Shown: piece by piece, positions 36,429-45,103 of the stretch
Numbering within the stretch: position 1 is the stretch's first letter
Layout: each line of letters opens with the position of its first letter
Assembly (NCBI GenBank): GCA_050951465.1
Contig: JBMNJC010000019.1
Coordinates: 25,468 to 89,467, forward strand
Direction of reading: 5' to 3'
DNA from: JAAZHD01 sp012510895
Lineage (GTDB): Bacteria; Bacillota; Clostridia; Caldicoprobacterales; DTU083
Length of the DNA: 64,000 bases
Position numbers and translations under genes: made by a program
The notes under the pieces: generated by a model
What the model was told of the DNA's origin: nothing
The model's input: the letters and a program-made list of their open reading frames with translations, nothing else
Database searches by the model: none

Positions 36429-37484
36429 ATGAAGAAAATTAAAGTGGGCATTATTGGAACCGGTAACATAAGTCATACTCATACAGCCGGATATATGGCT
36501 CTTGACAATGTGGAGCTGTATGCAGCCTGTGACATAAATGAGCAGAGGGTAAAGGACTATGCCAGGAAATACGGCTATAAACATGTCTTTACAGACTATA
36601 ATGAAATGCTTAAGCTGGAGGAACTGGATGCGGTAAGCGTATGCACATGGAACAGCGTACATGCGCCTGCTTCTATAGCAGCCTTAAAGGCCGGAAAGCA
36701 TGTATTATGCGAAAAGCCCATGGCCATGAATACCGAAGAGGCATTGGCTATGGAAAAAGCGGCCAAAGAAGCCGGTAAACTTCTTATGATCGGTTTTGTA
36801 AGAAGATTCGGCAATGATGCAAGAATATTAAAGGACTTTATCGACAGTGGAATGATGGGAGACATCTACTACGCAAAAGCTTCTTACCTGAGAAGGAACG
36901 GATGTCCCGGAGGCTGGTTTGGGGACAAGAGCCGCTCCGGCGGAGGTCCCTTAATTGATCTGGGCGTTCATGTTATTGACCTGGTTCGTTATATGATGGG
37001 CAAACCAAAACCCGTATCTGTAACGGGGGCTACATTCAATAAACTGGGCGATCGAAGAAATATTAAATCAACCAAGGAATACCGTGCATCTGATGACTCA
37101 GAGGAAATTTTCGATGTTGAAGATCTGGCACTGGGAATGATTAAATTCGATAATGGCTCTGTGCTGACAGTGGAAACCAGCTTCAGCTTAAATATTGAGA
37201 AAAATGTTGCCGATATCGAATTATTCGGAACCAGATCAGGTGCAAAACTTTCTCCGGAACTAAAATTCTATTCAGAAATAAACGATTATCTTGTTGATGT
37301 AACTCCGGCTCACGACACAGCTCTCAGCTTCACCGGGCTTTTTGAAAATGAAATAGCTCATTTTATAGACTGTATAGCAAACGGCACCGAATGCATAAGC
37401 CCCGCAGAAGACGGAGTAGAGATCATGAAAATTCTGGATGCGGTTTATGAATCAGCAAGAACTGGCAGGGAAGTTGTGTTGTAA
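36429..37484 (+). CDS. Gfo/Idh/MocA-family oxidoreductase
   Basis: A 351-residue NAD(P)-dependent dehydrogenase with Rossmann motif GIIGTGNISHTH, the EKP motif VLCEKPMAMNTEEA and the substrate-binding region DLGVHVIDLVRYMMG (conserved GxHxxD with catalytic His). It is a different branch from the cysteine-rich member two genes upstream. GGAGG lies 5 bases before the ATG at 36429; the ATG at 36408 is less suitable. It ends the operon at a strong terminator. Having two Gfo/Idh enzymes in one operon suggests an oxidise-cleave-reduce cycle. Confidence 0.9.
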   Translation: MKKIKVGIIGTGNISHTHTAGYMALDNVELYAACDINEQRVKDYARKYGYKHVFTDYNEMLKLEELDAVSVCTWNSVHAPASIAALKAGKHVLCEKPMAMNTEEALAMEKAAKEAGKLLMIGFVRRFGNDARILKDFIDSGMMGDIYYAKASYLRRNGCPGGWFGDKSRSGGGPLIDLGVHVIDLVRYMMGKPKPVSVTGATFNKLGDRRNIKSTKEYRASDDSEEIFDVEDLALGMIKFDNGSVLTVETSFSLNIEKNVADIELFGTRSGAKLSPELKFYSEINDYLVDVTPAHDTALSFTGLFENEIAHFIDCIANGTECISPAEDGVEIMKILDAVYESARTGREVVL

Positions 37485-37510
37485 ATTTACAAATCAGCTT
37501 ATATTAAAGC

Positions 37511-37553
37511 AAAAAAGAGAAGAACGACGCTTTTGTCGGACTTCTCTTTTTTA
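37511..37553. terminator. Bidirectional terminator
   Basis: A long hairpin, AAAAGAGAAG (37513-37522) with CTTCTCTTTT (37541-37550), has an inner CGAC/GTCG stem. It is flanked by an A-run and a T-run and ends the sugar operon and the convergent ior operon. Confidence 0.88.
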
Positions 37554-37580
37554 CAGACTAATTAATACCCGCTGTTTCAG

Positions 37581-38006
37581 TCATTCCATAATATTTTTTT
37601 CATCTACCAGGCTGAATCCTGCTTCAGATAAAACAGTTTCTGCCAACTCATTGTTTTCTACTCTGAAAACCACATAAGCGCTGCCTTTTTTTCGGCTTAT
37701 GAATGCGTACAGATATTCAATATTTATTTCATTTTTGCTTAGCACTTCTACTACTGAGGAAAGACCGCCGGGAGCATCTTTCATGGCCACTGCGATTACT
37801 GGTGTGATGGATACAATGAATCCCGCATCCTGCAAGGCCTTAAGCGCAGTTTCATTATTATCCGCTATAATACGGAGGATTCCAAAATCTTTCGTGTCTG
37901 CCAGGGACAGGGCTCGCAAATCAATTTCCTTTTCAGCCAGCATCTTTGTGACTTCTAAAAGTGTTCCGGGCTTGTTTTCCAAAAAAACAGATAATTGCTG
38001 AATCAT
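37581..38006 (-). CDS. Tandem ACT-domain protein
   Basis: A 141-residue protein made of two ACT domains: QLSVFLENKPGTLLEVTKML begins the first and MKDAPGGLSSVVEVL the second. ACT domains bind amino acids. This type is regularly encoded after phenylacetate-CoA ligase and indolepyruvate oxidoreductase genes, as here, and may sense aromatic or branched amino acids. It is the last gene of the operon. Confidence 0.9.
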   Translation of the reverse strand: MIQQLSVFLENKPGTLLEVTKMLAEKEIDLRALSLADTKDFGILRIIADNNETALKALQDAGFIVSITPVIAVAMKDAPGGLSSVVEVLSKNEINIEYLYAFISRKKGSAYVVFRVENNELAETVLSEAGFSLVDEKNIME

Positions 38007-38061
38007 GATTATGGGCTCCTTTCCTCTTTTGGTTCAAAATTTTATATTCCAATATGGAAAA

Positions 38062-39363
38062 TCAGAGCTTGCGTTTGTCGATTACCCGAACCGCTTTTCC
38101 GGTAGAACGTTCAATGGTTTTCGGAGCTACAAGCCTGATTTCTGCGCCTACTCCCAGAGTAGACCTGACCGCCTCCCGCAGATCCCCTGCCATTTGTTCA
38201 AGATTCCGAACCTTATCAGAAAAGGTTTCCGGGCTCAGTTCTACAATTATTTCCAACCTGTCCTGATTACTTATCCGGTCAACTATTATCTGATAGTTTC
38301 CGGGGTAACCTTTAGTCAATAGAACAGACTCAATTTGTGATGGGAAAACATTTACGCCGCGGATAATAAGCATATCGTCTGTACGCCCCATGGGTTTTGA
38401 CATTTTGATAAAAGTACGGCCGCAGGAACATTTTTCTCTTTTCAGAATTCCAATATCCCGGGTGCGGTATCTCAGTATGGGAAAAGCTTCCTTGGAAATA
38501 CAAGAGAATACAAGTTCTCCCTGTTCACCCTCCGGCAGAACTTCCCCTGTATCCGGATCAATAACTTCAGGAATAAAGTGATCTTCGTTAATATGCATTC
38601 CTGTTTGGGCGCTGCATTCATAGGCTACGCCGGGTCCCATAATTTCGGTGAGCCCGTAAATATCATAAGCCTTCAGCCCCAGTGACTCTTCCAGATTTCT
38701 GCGCATTTCCTCAGTCCAGGCTTCAGCACCGAAGATACCTGCCTTTAAAGACAGTTCCGATTTATCAATTCCCATTTCAGCAATGCATTCTGCCAAATAT
38801 AAGGCATAGGAAGGTGTACAGCAGAGAATGGTGGATCCAAAATCCCGCATAATGGTTATCTGGCGCTGGGTATTTCCTGAAGAAACGGGAATGGTAATTG
38901 CCCCCAGTTTCTGGGCTCCGTCGTGCATTCCCAATCCTCCTGTGAAAAGGCCGTAACCATAGGATACATGTACCAGGTCATGTTCTGTGCCGCCGACAGC
39001 AACCAGCTGCCGGGCGCAGATATCACTCCAGTTTTCCAGGTCATTTCTGGTATAGCCTACCACAATTTGTTTTCCGGTAGTGCCGCTGGACGCATGAAGG
39101 CGAATGACTTTTTCCATGGGAACTGCAAATAAACCAAAGGGGTAGGTATCCCGTAAGTCGTCCTTGCAGGTAAAGGGCAGTTTATGAAGATCATCCCGGG
39201 ATTTTATATCTTCCGGCCTGACACCTGCCCTGTCCATCATATCCCTGTAATAAGGTACTGCATTATATACGCGGTTAACTGTATTTATCAGTCGTTCATT
39301 TTGTATTCTGTAAATTTCTTCTATACTTGCGGTTTCGATTTCCGGCTGGTAATATCTTTCCAA
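38062..39363 (-). CDS. paaK: Phenylacetate-CoA ligase
   Basis: A 433-residue adenylate-forming enzyme that makes aryl-acetyl-CoA from an arylacetate, CoA and ATP. The AMP-binding motif is LHASSGTTGKQIV. GIFGAEAW and DIYGLTEIMGPG are family blocks, and the C-terminal GRTDDMLIIRGVNVFPSQIE lobe is complete. A cysteine pair (REKCSCGRT) sits at the usual zinc-binding position. It lies downstream of iorAB. Together they could convert arylpyruvates from aromatic amino acids and gain ATP by running the ligase in reverse on the acyl-CoA formed. Confidence 0.95.
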   Translation of the reverse strand: MERYYQPEIETASIEEIYRIQNERLINTVNRVYNAVPYYRDMMDRAGVRPEDIKSRDDLHKLPFTCKDDLRDTYPFGLFAVPMEKVIRLHASSGTTGKQIVVGYTRNDLENWSDICARQLVAVGGTEHDLVHVSYGYGLFTGGLGMHDGAQKLGAITIPVSSGNTQRQITIMRDFGSTILCCTPSYALYLAECIAEMGIDKSELSLKAGIFGAEAWTEEMRRNLEESLGLKAYDIYGLTEIMGPGVAYECSAQTGMHINEDHFIPEVIDPDTGEVLPEGEQGELVFSCISKEAFPILRYRTRDIGILKREKCSCGRTFIKMSKPMGRTDDMLIIRGVNVFPSQIESVLLTKGYPGNYQIIVDRISNQDRLEIIVELSPETFSDKVRNLEQMAGDLREAVRSTLGVGAEIRLVAPKTIERSTGKAVRVIDKRKL

Positions 39364-39511
39364 AGAGACCCCTCTCCTTACATTCTATCGTTATCATTTT
39401 TATATAATGCATTTAATTTACTGTCACTTTTCCTATAATCATTCCTGCTGCATCTGATTTTAGCATAATTCAGGCAAATTGCTTTCAATATTTCCCGCTG
39501 ACAGCTTGAGT

Positions 39512-40090
39512 TCAATTATTTGCATTTCGTCCCAGTTTAAACGCTTCCTTGTTCAAATCCAGATAGCGGGGAGGTATGCATTCTTTAAGTGCATTCTCCC
39601 AGGCTTCCAATGGCATATTGAAATATGTGGACAGTCTGCCCATTAGCACAATATTTGCAGCCCTGACGGACCCTGCCCTTTGAGCTAGTTTAAGAGCATC
39701 AACTGCATCAACCAGGGCTCCTGTTGCCTTGATTTTCTCTATTAATGCATCAGGATAAGCTGCAGCTCCGGTTATAACCGGCATGGGATCGATTCGCTGT
39801 GTGCTTAATATCACCCTTCCTCTTGATTTTAAATAGGGAAGCCAGCGTGCCGCTTCCAGCATTTCAAAAGAAACAATATAGTCTGCTTCTCCCTTATCAA
39901 TGACAGGGGAATATACCTTTTCGCCAAATCGAACATAGGTCACGACTGATCCGCCCCGCTGACTCATGCCATGCACTTCTGAGACTTTAACGTCCAGTCC
40001 CTGCTCCACCAGCAAGGTTCCCAGCAGATTGCTGGCCAGCAGGGAACCCTGGCCGCCCACGCCTACAATCATAATGTTTGTTGTTTTCAT
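39512..40090 (-). CDS. iorB: Indolepyruvate:ferredoxin oxidoreductase, beta subunit
   Basis: A 192-residue gamma-type subunit of 2-oxoacid:ferredoxin oxidoreductases. It begins MIVGVGGQGSLLASNLLG and has the typical VSEVHGMSQRGGSVVTYVR block. With IorA it oxidatively decarboxylates arylpyruvates to aryl-acetyl-CoA and reduces ferredoxin. Its ATG overlaps the stop of iorA (TGATGA), so the subunits are made in a coupled way. Confidence 0.95.
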   Translation of the reverse strand: MKTTNIMIVGVGGQGSLLASNLLGTLLVEQGLDVKVSEVHGMSQRGGSVVTYVRFGEKVYSPVIDKGEADYIVSFEMLEAARWLPYLKSRGRVILSTQRIDPMPVITGAAAYPDALIEKIKATGALVDAVDALKLAQRAGSVRAANIVLMGRLSTYFNMPLEAWENALKECIPPRYLDLNKEAFKLGRNANN

Positions 40091-41832
40091 CAGACACCCT
40101 CCTTATCTGCCTGGATTGCATCAAAGGGACACAGGCTGATGCATACTTCGCAGCCAGCACACAGGGTTTCATCAATTGCTGCCTTGCCATTCTCCAGGTG
40201 AATGGCGGGACAGCCCAGGCGCATGCATATCTTACAGGACCTACATGCTTCCTTTTTGACAAAAACCGGCGGGCCGTGGGTGACATGTTTTAAAAGCACA
40301 CAAGGCCTGCGGGCTATGATAACGGAGGGTTCGTCTGCATCCAGTTCTTCTCTGACAACTGCTTCACATTCTTCCAAGTCATATGGATCAACAACCCGTA
40401 CCCTATTAATGCCGCATGCTCTGCAAAGGGCCTCCAGATCAACCTTTCCGGCCGGATCACCCTTGATATTGTATCCGGTAGCCGGATTTTGCTGATGTCC
40501 TGTCATCCCGGTAATGGAGTTATCCAGTATAATCACAGTGGAGTTTGAGCCGTTGTATCCGATGTTAATCAGGCTGTTGACTCCTGTGTGAAGGAAGGTG
40601 GAATCTCCGATTACGGCAACTGTGTTCTTTTCGCTTTCTCTACCGAGGGCAATATTAAAACCGTGAAGACTGGATATGGATGAACCCATGCAGATGCAGG
40701 TATGCATTGCGTTCAGCGGAACCGCTGCGCCAAGGGCGTAGCATCCTATATCCCCCAAAACGTTTAACTTCAGCTTTGATAAGATATAAAATATGCCCCG
40801 ATGGGGACAGCCTGCACACATTACAGGCGGACGGACGGGAATTTCATCTTCCAGAGTTTTTCCTGCTTTAGTTTCACGTCCCAATTTTTCCGATATCAAA
40901 TTCTGAGAGAATTCACCAATCATAGGAAAGAGGGTCTTTCCTTCCACAGACAGCCCTAAAAGGCGGCAGTGAGTTTCAATTATTGGATCCAGCTCTTCTA
41001 TAACTATCAGGCGGTCAACCTTTTCTGCAAATTCCCGAATCAGTTTTTCGGGGAGGGGGTTTACCATGCCCAGCTTCAGATAACTGGCTTCCTTACCAAA
41101 TACTTCTTTGGCATATTGATAAGCCGTGCCGGCTGCAATAATTCCCAGGAAGGCATTCCCCATTTCCATGCGATTAAGGGGTGATGTTTCCGCATATTCA
41201 ATCAACCGGGCGGTCCGCTCCTCAACAATGGGACGGCGCAGTCTGGCATTCCCCGGCACCATAACATATTTCCTTATATTTTTGTAAAAAGGCTTTGTTT
41301 CCGAATTGGTTTTCTCACTTAAGGTTACAATGCTTTGTGAGTGAGAAATCCGGGTACACATACGCAGCAGGACAGGAGTATCATACTCTTCGGACAAATC
41401 AAATGCAATTTTGGTAAATTCCAAAGCTTCTTTGGAATCTGAAGGTTCCAGCATAGGGACTTTTGCTCCAATGGCATAATGGCGGGAATCCTGCTCGTTC
41501 TGGGAAGAATGCATTCCCGGATCATCTGCCACCCCGATAACCATTCCTGCGTTTATCCCGGTGTAGGACAGGGTAAAAAGGGGGTCTGCCGCAACATTCA
41601 GCCCTACGTGTTTCATGGCGCAAAAGGAACGTTTGCCGGCCAGGGAAGCTCCGAATGATACTTCCATGGCCACCTTTTCATTGGGTGCCCATTCGCAGTA
41701 TATATCAGCGTATTTGGCTGCATATTCCGTAATTTCTGTACTGGGCGTTCCGGGATAGCTGGAAACCACCCGGCATCCCGCTTCATACAGACCACGGGCA
41801 ACGGCTTCATTGCCTAACATCAAACGTTTCAT
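40090..41832 (-). CDS. iorA: Indolepyruvate:ferredoxin oxidoreductase, alpha subunit
   Basis: A 580-residue subunit that contains the pyrimidine-binding domain (N-terminus, YPGTPSTEITEY), the thiamine diphosphate-binding domain (GDSTFLHTGVNSL then NSITGMTGHQQNP) and, at the C-terminus, two 4Fe-4S ferredoxin motifs (CRSCKICMRLGCP and CAGCEVCISLCPF). Length matches the family. It opens the iorA-iorB-paaK-ACT operon, transcribed from the promoter at 41899-41927. It oxidises phenylpyruvate, indolepyruvate and hydroxyphenylpyruvate from amino acid fermentation. Confidence 0.96.
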   Translation of the reverse strand: MKRLMLGNEAVARGLYEAGCRVVSSYPGTPSTEITEYAAKYADIYCEWAPNEKVAMEVSFGASLAGKRSFCAMKHVGLNVAADPLFTLSYTGINAGMVIGVADDPGMHSSQNEQDSRHYAIGAKVPMLEPSDSKEALEFTKIAFDLSEEYDTPVLLRMCTRISHSQSIVTLSEKTNSETKPFYKNIRKYVMVPGNARLRRPIVEERTARLIEYAETSPLNRMEMGNAFLGIIAAGTAYQYAKEVFGKEASYLKLGMVNPLPEKLIREFAEKVDRLIVIEELDPIIETHCRLLGLSVEGKTLFPMIGEFSQNLISEKLGRETKAGKTLEDEIPVRPPVMCAGCPHRGIFYILSKLKLNVLGDIGCYALGAAVPLNAMHTCICMGSSISSLHGFNIALGRESEKNTVAVIGDSTFLHTGVNSLINIGYNGSNSTVIILDNSITGMTGHQQNPATGYNIKGDPAGKVDLEALCRACGINRVRVVDPYDLEECEAVVREELDADEPSVIIARRPCVLLKHVTHGPPVFVKKEACRSCKICMRLGCPAIHLENGKAAIDETLCAGCEVCISLCPFDAIQADKEGV

Positions 41833-41868
41833 CTATATTCACATACCTCTTAATTTTTATTATTAATT

Positions 41869-41970
41869 GTATACGTATCATACATAAAGCTTTCTAGAAT
41901 TATAACATTCATTTATACCTTTGTCGATGTATACATTCATCCTGGCGGCATTATAATTTTTGCAGTATAC
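41869..41970. promoter_or_regulatory. Three GTATAC boxes in the divergent ior/oxidoreductase promoter region
   Basis: GTATAC occurs at 41869-41874, 41929-41934 and 41965-41970. The middle copy is the core of a perfect 10-base palindrome (ATGTATACAT, 41927-41936) that touches the -35 box of the ior promoter. CGTATCATAC and TGTATGATAG near the outer copies resemble inverted half-sites. These are candidate binding sites for a regulator acting on both directions. Confidence 0.4.
41899..41927 (-). promoter_or_regulatory. Promoter of the iorA operon
   Basis: On the minus strand TCGACA (41922-41927), a 17-base spacer and a perfect TATAAT (41899-41904) lie about 67 bases before the iorA start codon. 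Confidence 0.7.
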
Positions 41971-42041
41971 ATATCTTTTGTATGATAGAATAAAACAAAG
42001 CATTTTGGATCCTGACCTTGAATATAAGGAGAGATGAATCC

Positions 42042-43268
42042 ATGTCTGATTTTATTATGGAAAAACACTCTACTCCCATACGGGGACATTATGATGTAAT
42101 AGTTTGCGGAGCCGGTCCCGCCGGGGTTTGTGCGGCCATAAGCGCAGCAAATCAGGGCAGCAAGGTATTATTGATCGAACGGGGCGGCTGTCTGGGCGGC
42201 ATATGGACCGGAGGCCTGCTAAGCTGGATCCTTGACTCTGCCGACAAGGGAGGAATTCTGCGCCGGATAATAAGTACCCTGGAAGAAAGGGGCAAGGGTT
42301 ATCATGCCCGCTCCAATAACTTTATTGCAGAGCCTGAGGCCGTTAAGCTGCTTCTTGAAGAGATGTGCCTGGAAGCAGGGGTCGAAATAATGCTCTATAC
42401 GCTGGTCTGCGGGGCTCATGTTGAGGACGGCCGGCTTAAAGCGGTAATTTGTGAAGAGAAGGGCGGAAGATGGGCAGCCGCTGCTGATGCCTTTGTGGAT
42501 GCAACAGGTGACGGCGATCTTTCCTACTTTGCCGGCTGCGGCTATGATCTGGGCAAGGAAGGCACAGGAGAGACCCAGCCTATGTCGCTGATAGCCCTGG
42601 TAGACGGGGTAGACCCTGATGCTGCCCGTGTGTTTAATAATACACTTCCCTATATGGAAAACCATAATGCAAAGAAATCTTTGCTCAGTGAAATGAGAAG
42701 TGCCGGTATTGATCCAAGTTACGATCACCCATCCCTCTTTCATGTAAAAGACGGACTCTGGCTTATGATGACAACTCATGCTTATGGTTATGACCTCCTG
42801 GATGCTTCAAGCCTGACTAAGGCAACCATGCTTTTACGAAGGGAAATGGCGGAACAAATAGAAGCCCTTAGGTCTAAGGGGGGAATCTGGGCAAATATGA
42901 GAATGCTGCAGAGCGCACCTTTTATAGGAGTACGTGAAGGCAGAAGAATTCACGGACGTTACAGAGTAACTGCAGATGATGTGATAAATGGTGCCCGCTT
43001 TCCCGATGCAGTCTGCCGGGTGAACTTCCCCATTGATATACATCCGCTTAAGCGTGAAAACACATTTGAACAGGAAAAGGGAGGCTTAAAGGCCAGGCCC
43101 TATGATATTCCTTTAAGGGCCTTGATCGCAAGAGATGTGGAAGGGCTCTATCTGGCAGGAAGGCTCATAAGCGGCGATTTCTGGGCTCATTCCAGCTACA
43201 GGGTTACAGGCAATGCCGCAGTTTTAGGTGAGGCAGCCGGGAAAGCAGCAGCGTTGAAGCTTGGTTAG
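42042..43268 (+). CDS. FAD-dependent oxidoreductase (FAD_oxidored family)
   Basis: A 408-residue flavoprotein with the dinucleotide-binding motif VIVCGAGPAGVCAAISAANQG, then GGCLGGIWTGGLLSWI, ATGDGDLSYFAGCG and the C-terminal LYLAGRLISGDFWAHSSYRV. It shares the block order of the protein at 32892-34166. The ATG at 42042 has AAGGAG 10 bases upstream; a TTG at 42018 is also in frame. It is divergent from iorA and ends at a strong terminator. Substrate unknown. Confidence 0.87.
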   Translation: MSDFIMEKHSTPIRGHYDVIVCGAGPAGVCAAISAANQGSKVLLIERGGCLGGIWTGGLLSWILDSADKGGILRRIISTLEERGKGYHARSNNFIAEPEAVKLLLEEMCLEAGVEIMLYTLVCGAHVEDGRLKAVICEEKGGRWAAAADAFVDATGDGDLSYFAGCGYDLGKEGTGETQPMSLIALVDGVDPDAARVFNNTLPYMENHNAKKSLLSEMRSAGIDPSYDHPSLFHVKDGLWLMMTTHAYGYDLLDASSLTKATMLLRREMAEQIEALRSKGGIWANMRMLQSAPFIGVREGRRIHGRYRVTADDVINGARFPDAVCRVNFPIDIHPLKRENTFEQEKGGLKARPYDIPLRALIARDVEGLYLAGRLISGDFWAHSSYRVTGNAAVLGEAAGKAAALKLG

Positions 43269-43282
43269 ATTTGAATTTAAAC

Positions 43283-43326
43283 AGCCCATAACCTTTGTTG
43301 ATACAGACAGGGGTTATGGGCTTTTT
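43283..43326 (+). terminator. Rho-independent terminator
   Basis: An 11-bp stem, AGCCCATAACC (43283-43293) and GGTTATGGGCT (43312-43322), is followed by TTTT, 15 bases after the oxidoreductase stop codon. Confidence 0.9.
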
Positions 43327-43430
43327 CATGATTTTCATTTGCTGTGATGCAGCCATGAATTTTCTTTCTATAAAAAAGAAAAATATTCATATTGACTTTG
43401 AATTTCATATATGGTATTTATATAAGGTAC

Positions 43431-43461
43431 TTTGTTTAGCTATAATAAACTTTTTGTTTAG
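43431..43461. promoter_or_regulatory. Direct repeats upstream of the XRE-cupin gene
   Basis: TTTGTTTAG occurs at 43431-43439 and 43453-43461, a 22-base period (two helical turns), flanking a TATAAT at 43441-43446. The position, 24 bases before the regulator's start codon, suits an autoregulatory operator. Confidence 0.4.
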
Positions 43462-43484
43462 TTACATGAGACTGGGTGGTATTT

Positions 43485-44024
43485 ATGAGAATAGGAGAAA
43501 AAATCAAGGAGTTGAGGAAGCGAAACGGTCTGACGCAGCAAGAGCTTGCAGACCGTTGTGAGCTCTCTAAGGGTTTTATATCCCAGGTGGAGAGGGAGCT
43601 TACATCGCCTTCAATAGCAACTTTAATAGATATTTTAGAGTGCCTTGGAACGAATATAAAGGATTTTTTCAACGAACAAATAGATGAGAATATTGTTTTT
43701 AAAAAGGATGACGTTTTCAGCCTGGAAAACAAAGATTTAAACCATGTCATCCACTGGATTATTCCCAATGCGCAAAAGAACATAATGGAGCCGATTATCA
43801 TAGAGCTGGGTCCGGGCGGCAGTTCCAAGGTGGAGGATCCCCACGACGGTGAGGAGTTCGGCTATGTTCTATCCGGTTCAATCAACCTTTATTTAGGCAA
43901 GAACCATTACCGGGTGCGTAAGGGAGAAAGTTTTACATTTAAGCCTGATATGACTCATTATATAACCAATGCTTCCAAGGGGAAAACCACTTTGCTGTGG
44001 GTTTCCTGTCCACCCAGTTTTTAG
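43485..44024 (+). CDS. XRE-family regulator with cupin domain (PuuR-like)
   Basis: A 179-residue regulator with an N-terminal helix-turn-helix (LTQQELADRCELSKGFISQ) and a C-terminal cupin barrel (PHDGEEFGYVLSGSINLYLG, with FKPDMTHYITN) that probably binds a ligand. This architecture is found in regulators of polyamine genes such as PuuR, and it lies 29 bases upstream of potABCD, so it likely controls polyamine uptake. The start is ATG 43485; a GTG three codons earlier is possible. Confidence 0.9.
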   Translation: MRIGEKIKELRKRNGLTQQELADRCELSKGFISQVERELTSPSIATLIDILECLGTNIKDFFNEQIDENIVFKKDDVFSLENKDLNHVIHWIIPNAQKNIMEPIIIELGPGGSSKVEDPHDGEEFGYVLSGSINLYLGKNHYRVRKGESFTFKPDMTHYITNASKGKTTLLWVSCPPSF

Positions 44025-44053
44025 CATAAACAAATAGAATGGGGGCTTTTGCT

Positions 44054-45103
44054 ATGACTGACAAGATTATTCTGGAGCTTAAAAATGTATCCAAGTACTA
44101 TGACGATACACCGGCTCTGGTTAATATGAATCTGTATATTCGGAAAAATGAATTCATTACGCTGCTGGGTCCAAGCGGCTGCGGCAAAACAACTACACTG
44201 CGGATTATAGGCGGTTTTGAAGAAGCGGACAGCGGCGACCTTCTGTTTGAAGGCAGGAATATTAATAACCTGCCTGCATATAAGAGGAAGGTTAATACTG
44301 TATTTCAAAAGTATGCCTTATTCCCCCATATGAATGTTTTTGACAATATAGCCTTTGGGCAGAAAATAAAAAAGCTTGATAAAAAAATAATTCAGGAAAA
44401 TGTAAGGCGGATGCTCAGACTTGTGAACCTGGAGGACTTTGAAAAGCGGTCTGTAGACTCCTTAAGCGGCGGACAGCAGCAAAGAGTGGCTATTGCCCGG
44501 GCCCTTGTCAATGAACCGGAAGTTCTTCTTCTGGATGAACCCCTTGGTGCACTGGATCTTAAGCTGAGAAAAGAGATGCAGATAGAGCTGAAAAACATGC
44601 AGCAGAAACTGGGTATCACCTTTGTATATGTTACCCATGATCAGGAAGAAGCTCTGAGCATGTCAGATACCATAGTAGTTATGAACAACGGCATAATTCA
44701 GCAGATCGGCACACCGGAGGATATTTATAATGAGCCGAAAAACGCTTTCGTTGCCCGCTTTATCGGAGAGAGCAATATACTGGACGGCTATATGACCGAG
44801 GACTTTCTGGTTGAATTTCTGGGAAGAAAAATTAAATGTGTGGATAAATGTTTCCCGGGACAGCCTAACGTGGATGTGGTCATCCGGCCTGAGGATGTTA
44901 AAGTGGTTCCTGCCGGAGAAGGCATGCTGGATGGCATTGTCCGGTCTGTCACATTTAAAGGCGTCCATTATGAAATGATGATAGAAGGGCAAGGTTTTGC
45001 CTGGATGGTGCACAGCACAATAATGGCGCCGGTAGACAGTAAAGTAGGTCTGAGAGTAGATCCGAATGATATTCATATTATGAGGAAGGAGGCAGCGACA
45101 TGA
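44054..45103 (+). CDS. potA: Spermidine/putrescine ABC transporter, ATP-binding protein
   Basis: A 349-residue importer ATPase with Walker A GPSGCGKTT, Q-loop VFQKYALFPHM, signature LSGGQQQRVA, Walker B VLLLDEPLGALD and His loop THDQEEAL. The C-terminal TOBE domain (VVIRPEDVKVV) is present, as in PotA. GGGGG lies 8 bases before the ATG at 44054. Its last four bases overlap potB. Confidence 0.96.
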   Translation: MTDKIILELKNVSKYYDDTPALVNMNLYIRKNEFITLLGPSGCGKTTTLRIIGGFEEADSGDLLFEGRNINNLPAYKRKVNTVFQKYALFPHMNVFDNIAFGQKIKKLDKKIIQENVRRMLRLVNLEDFEKRSVDSLSGGQQQRVAIARALVNEPEVLLLDEPLGALDLKLRKEMQIELKNMQQKLGITFVYVTHDQEEALSMSDTIVVMNNGIIQQIGTPEDIYNEPKNAFVARFIGESNILDGYMTEDFLVEFLGRKIKCVDKCFPGQPNVDVVIRPEDVKVVPAGEGMLDGIVRSVTFKGVHYEMMIEGQGFAWMVHSTIMAPVDSKVGLRVDPNDIHIMRKEAAT

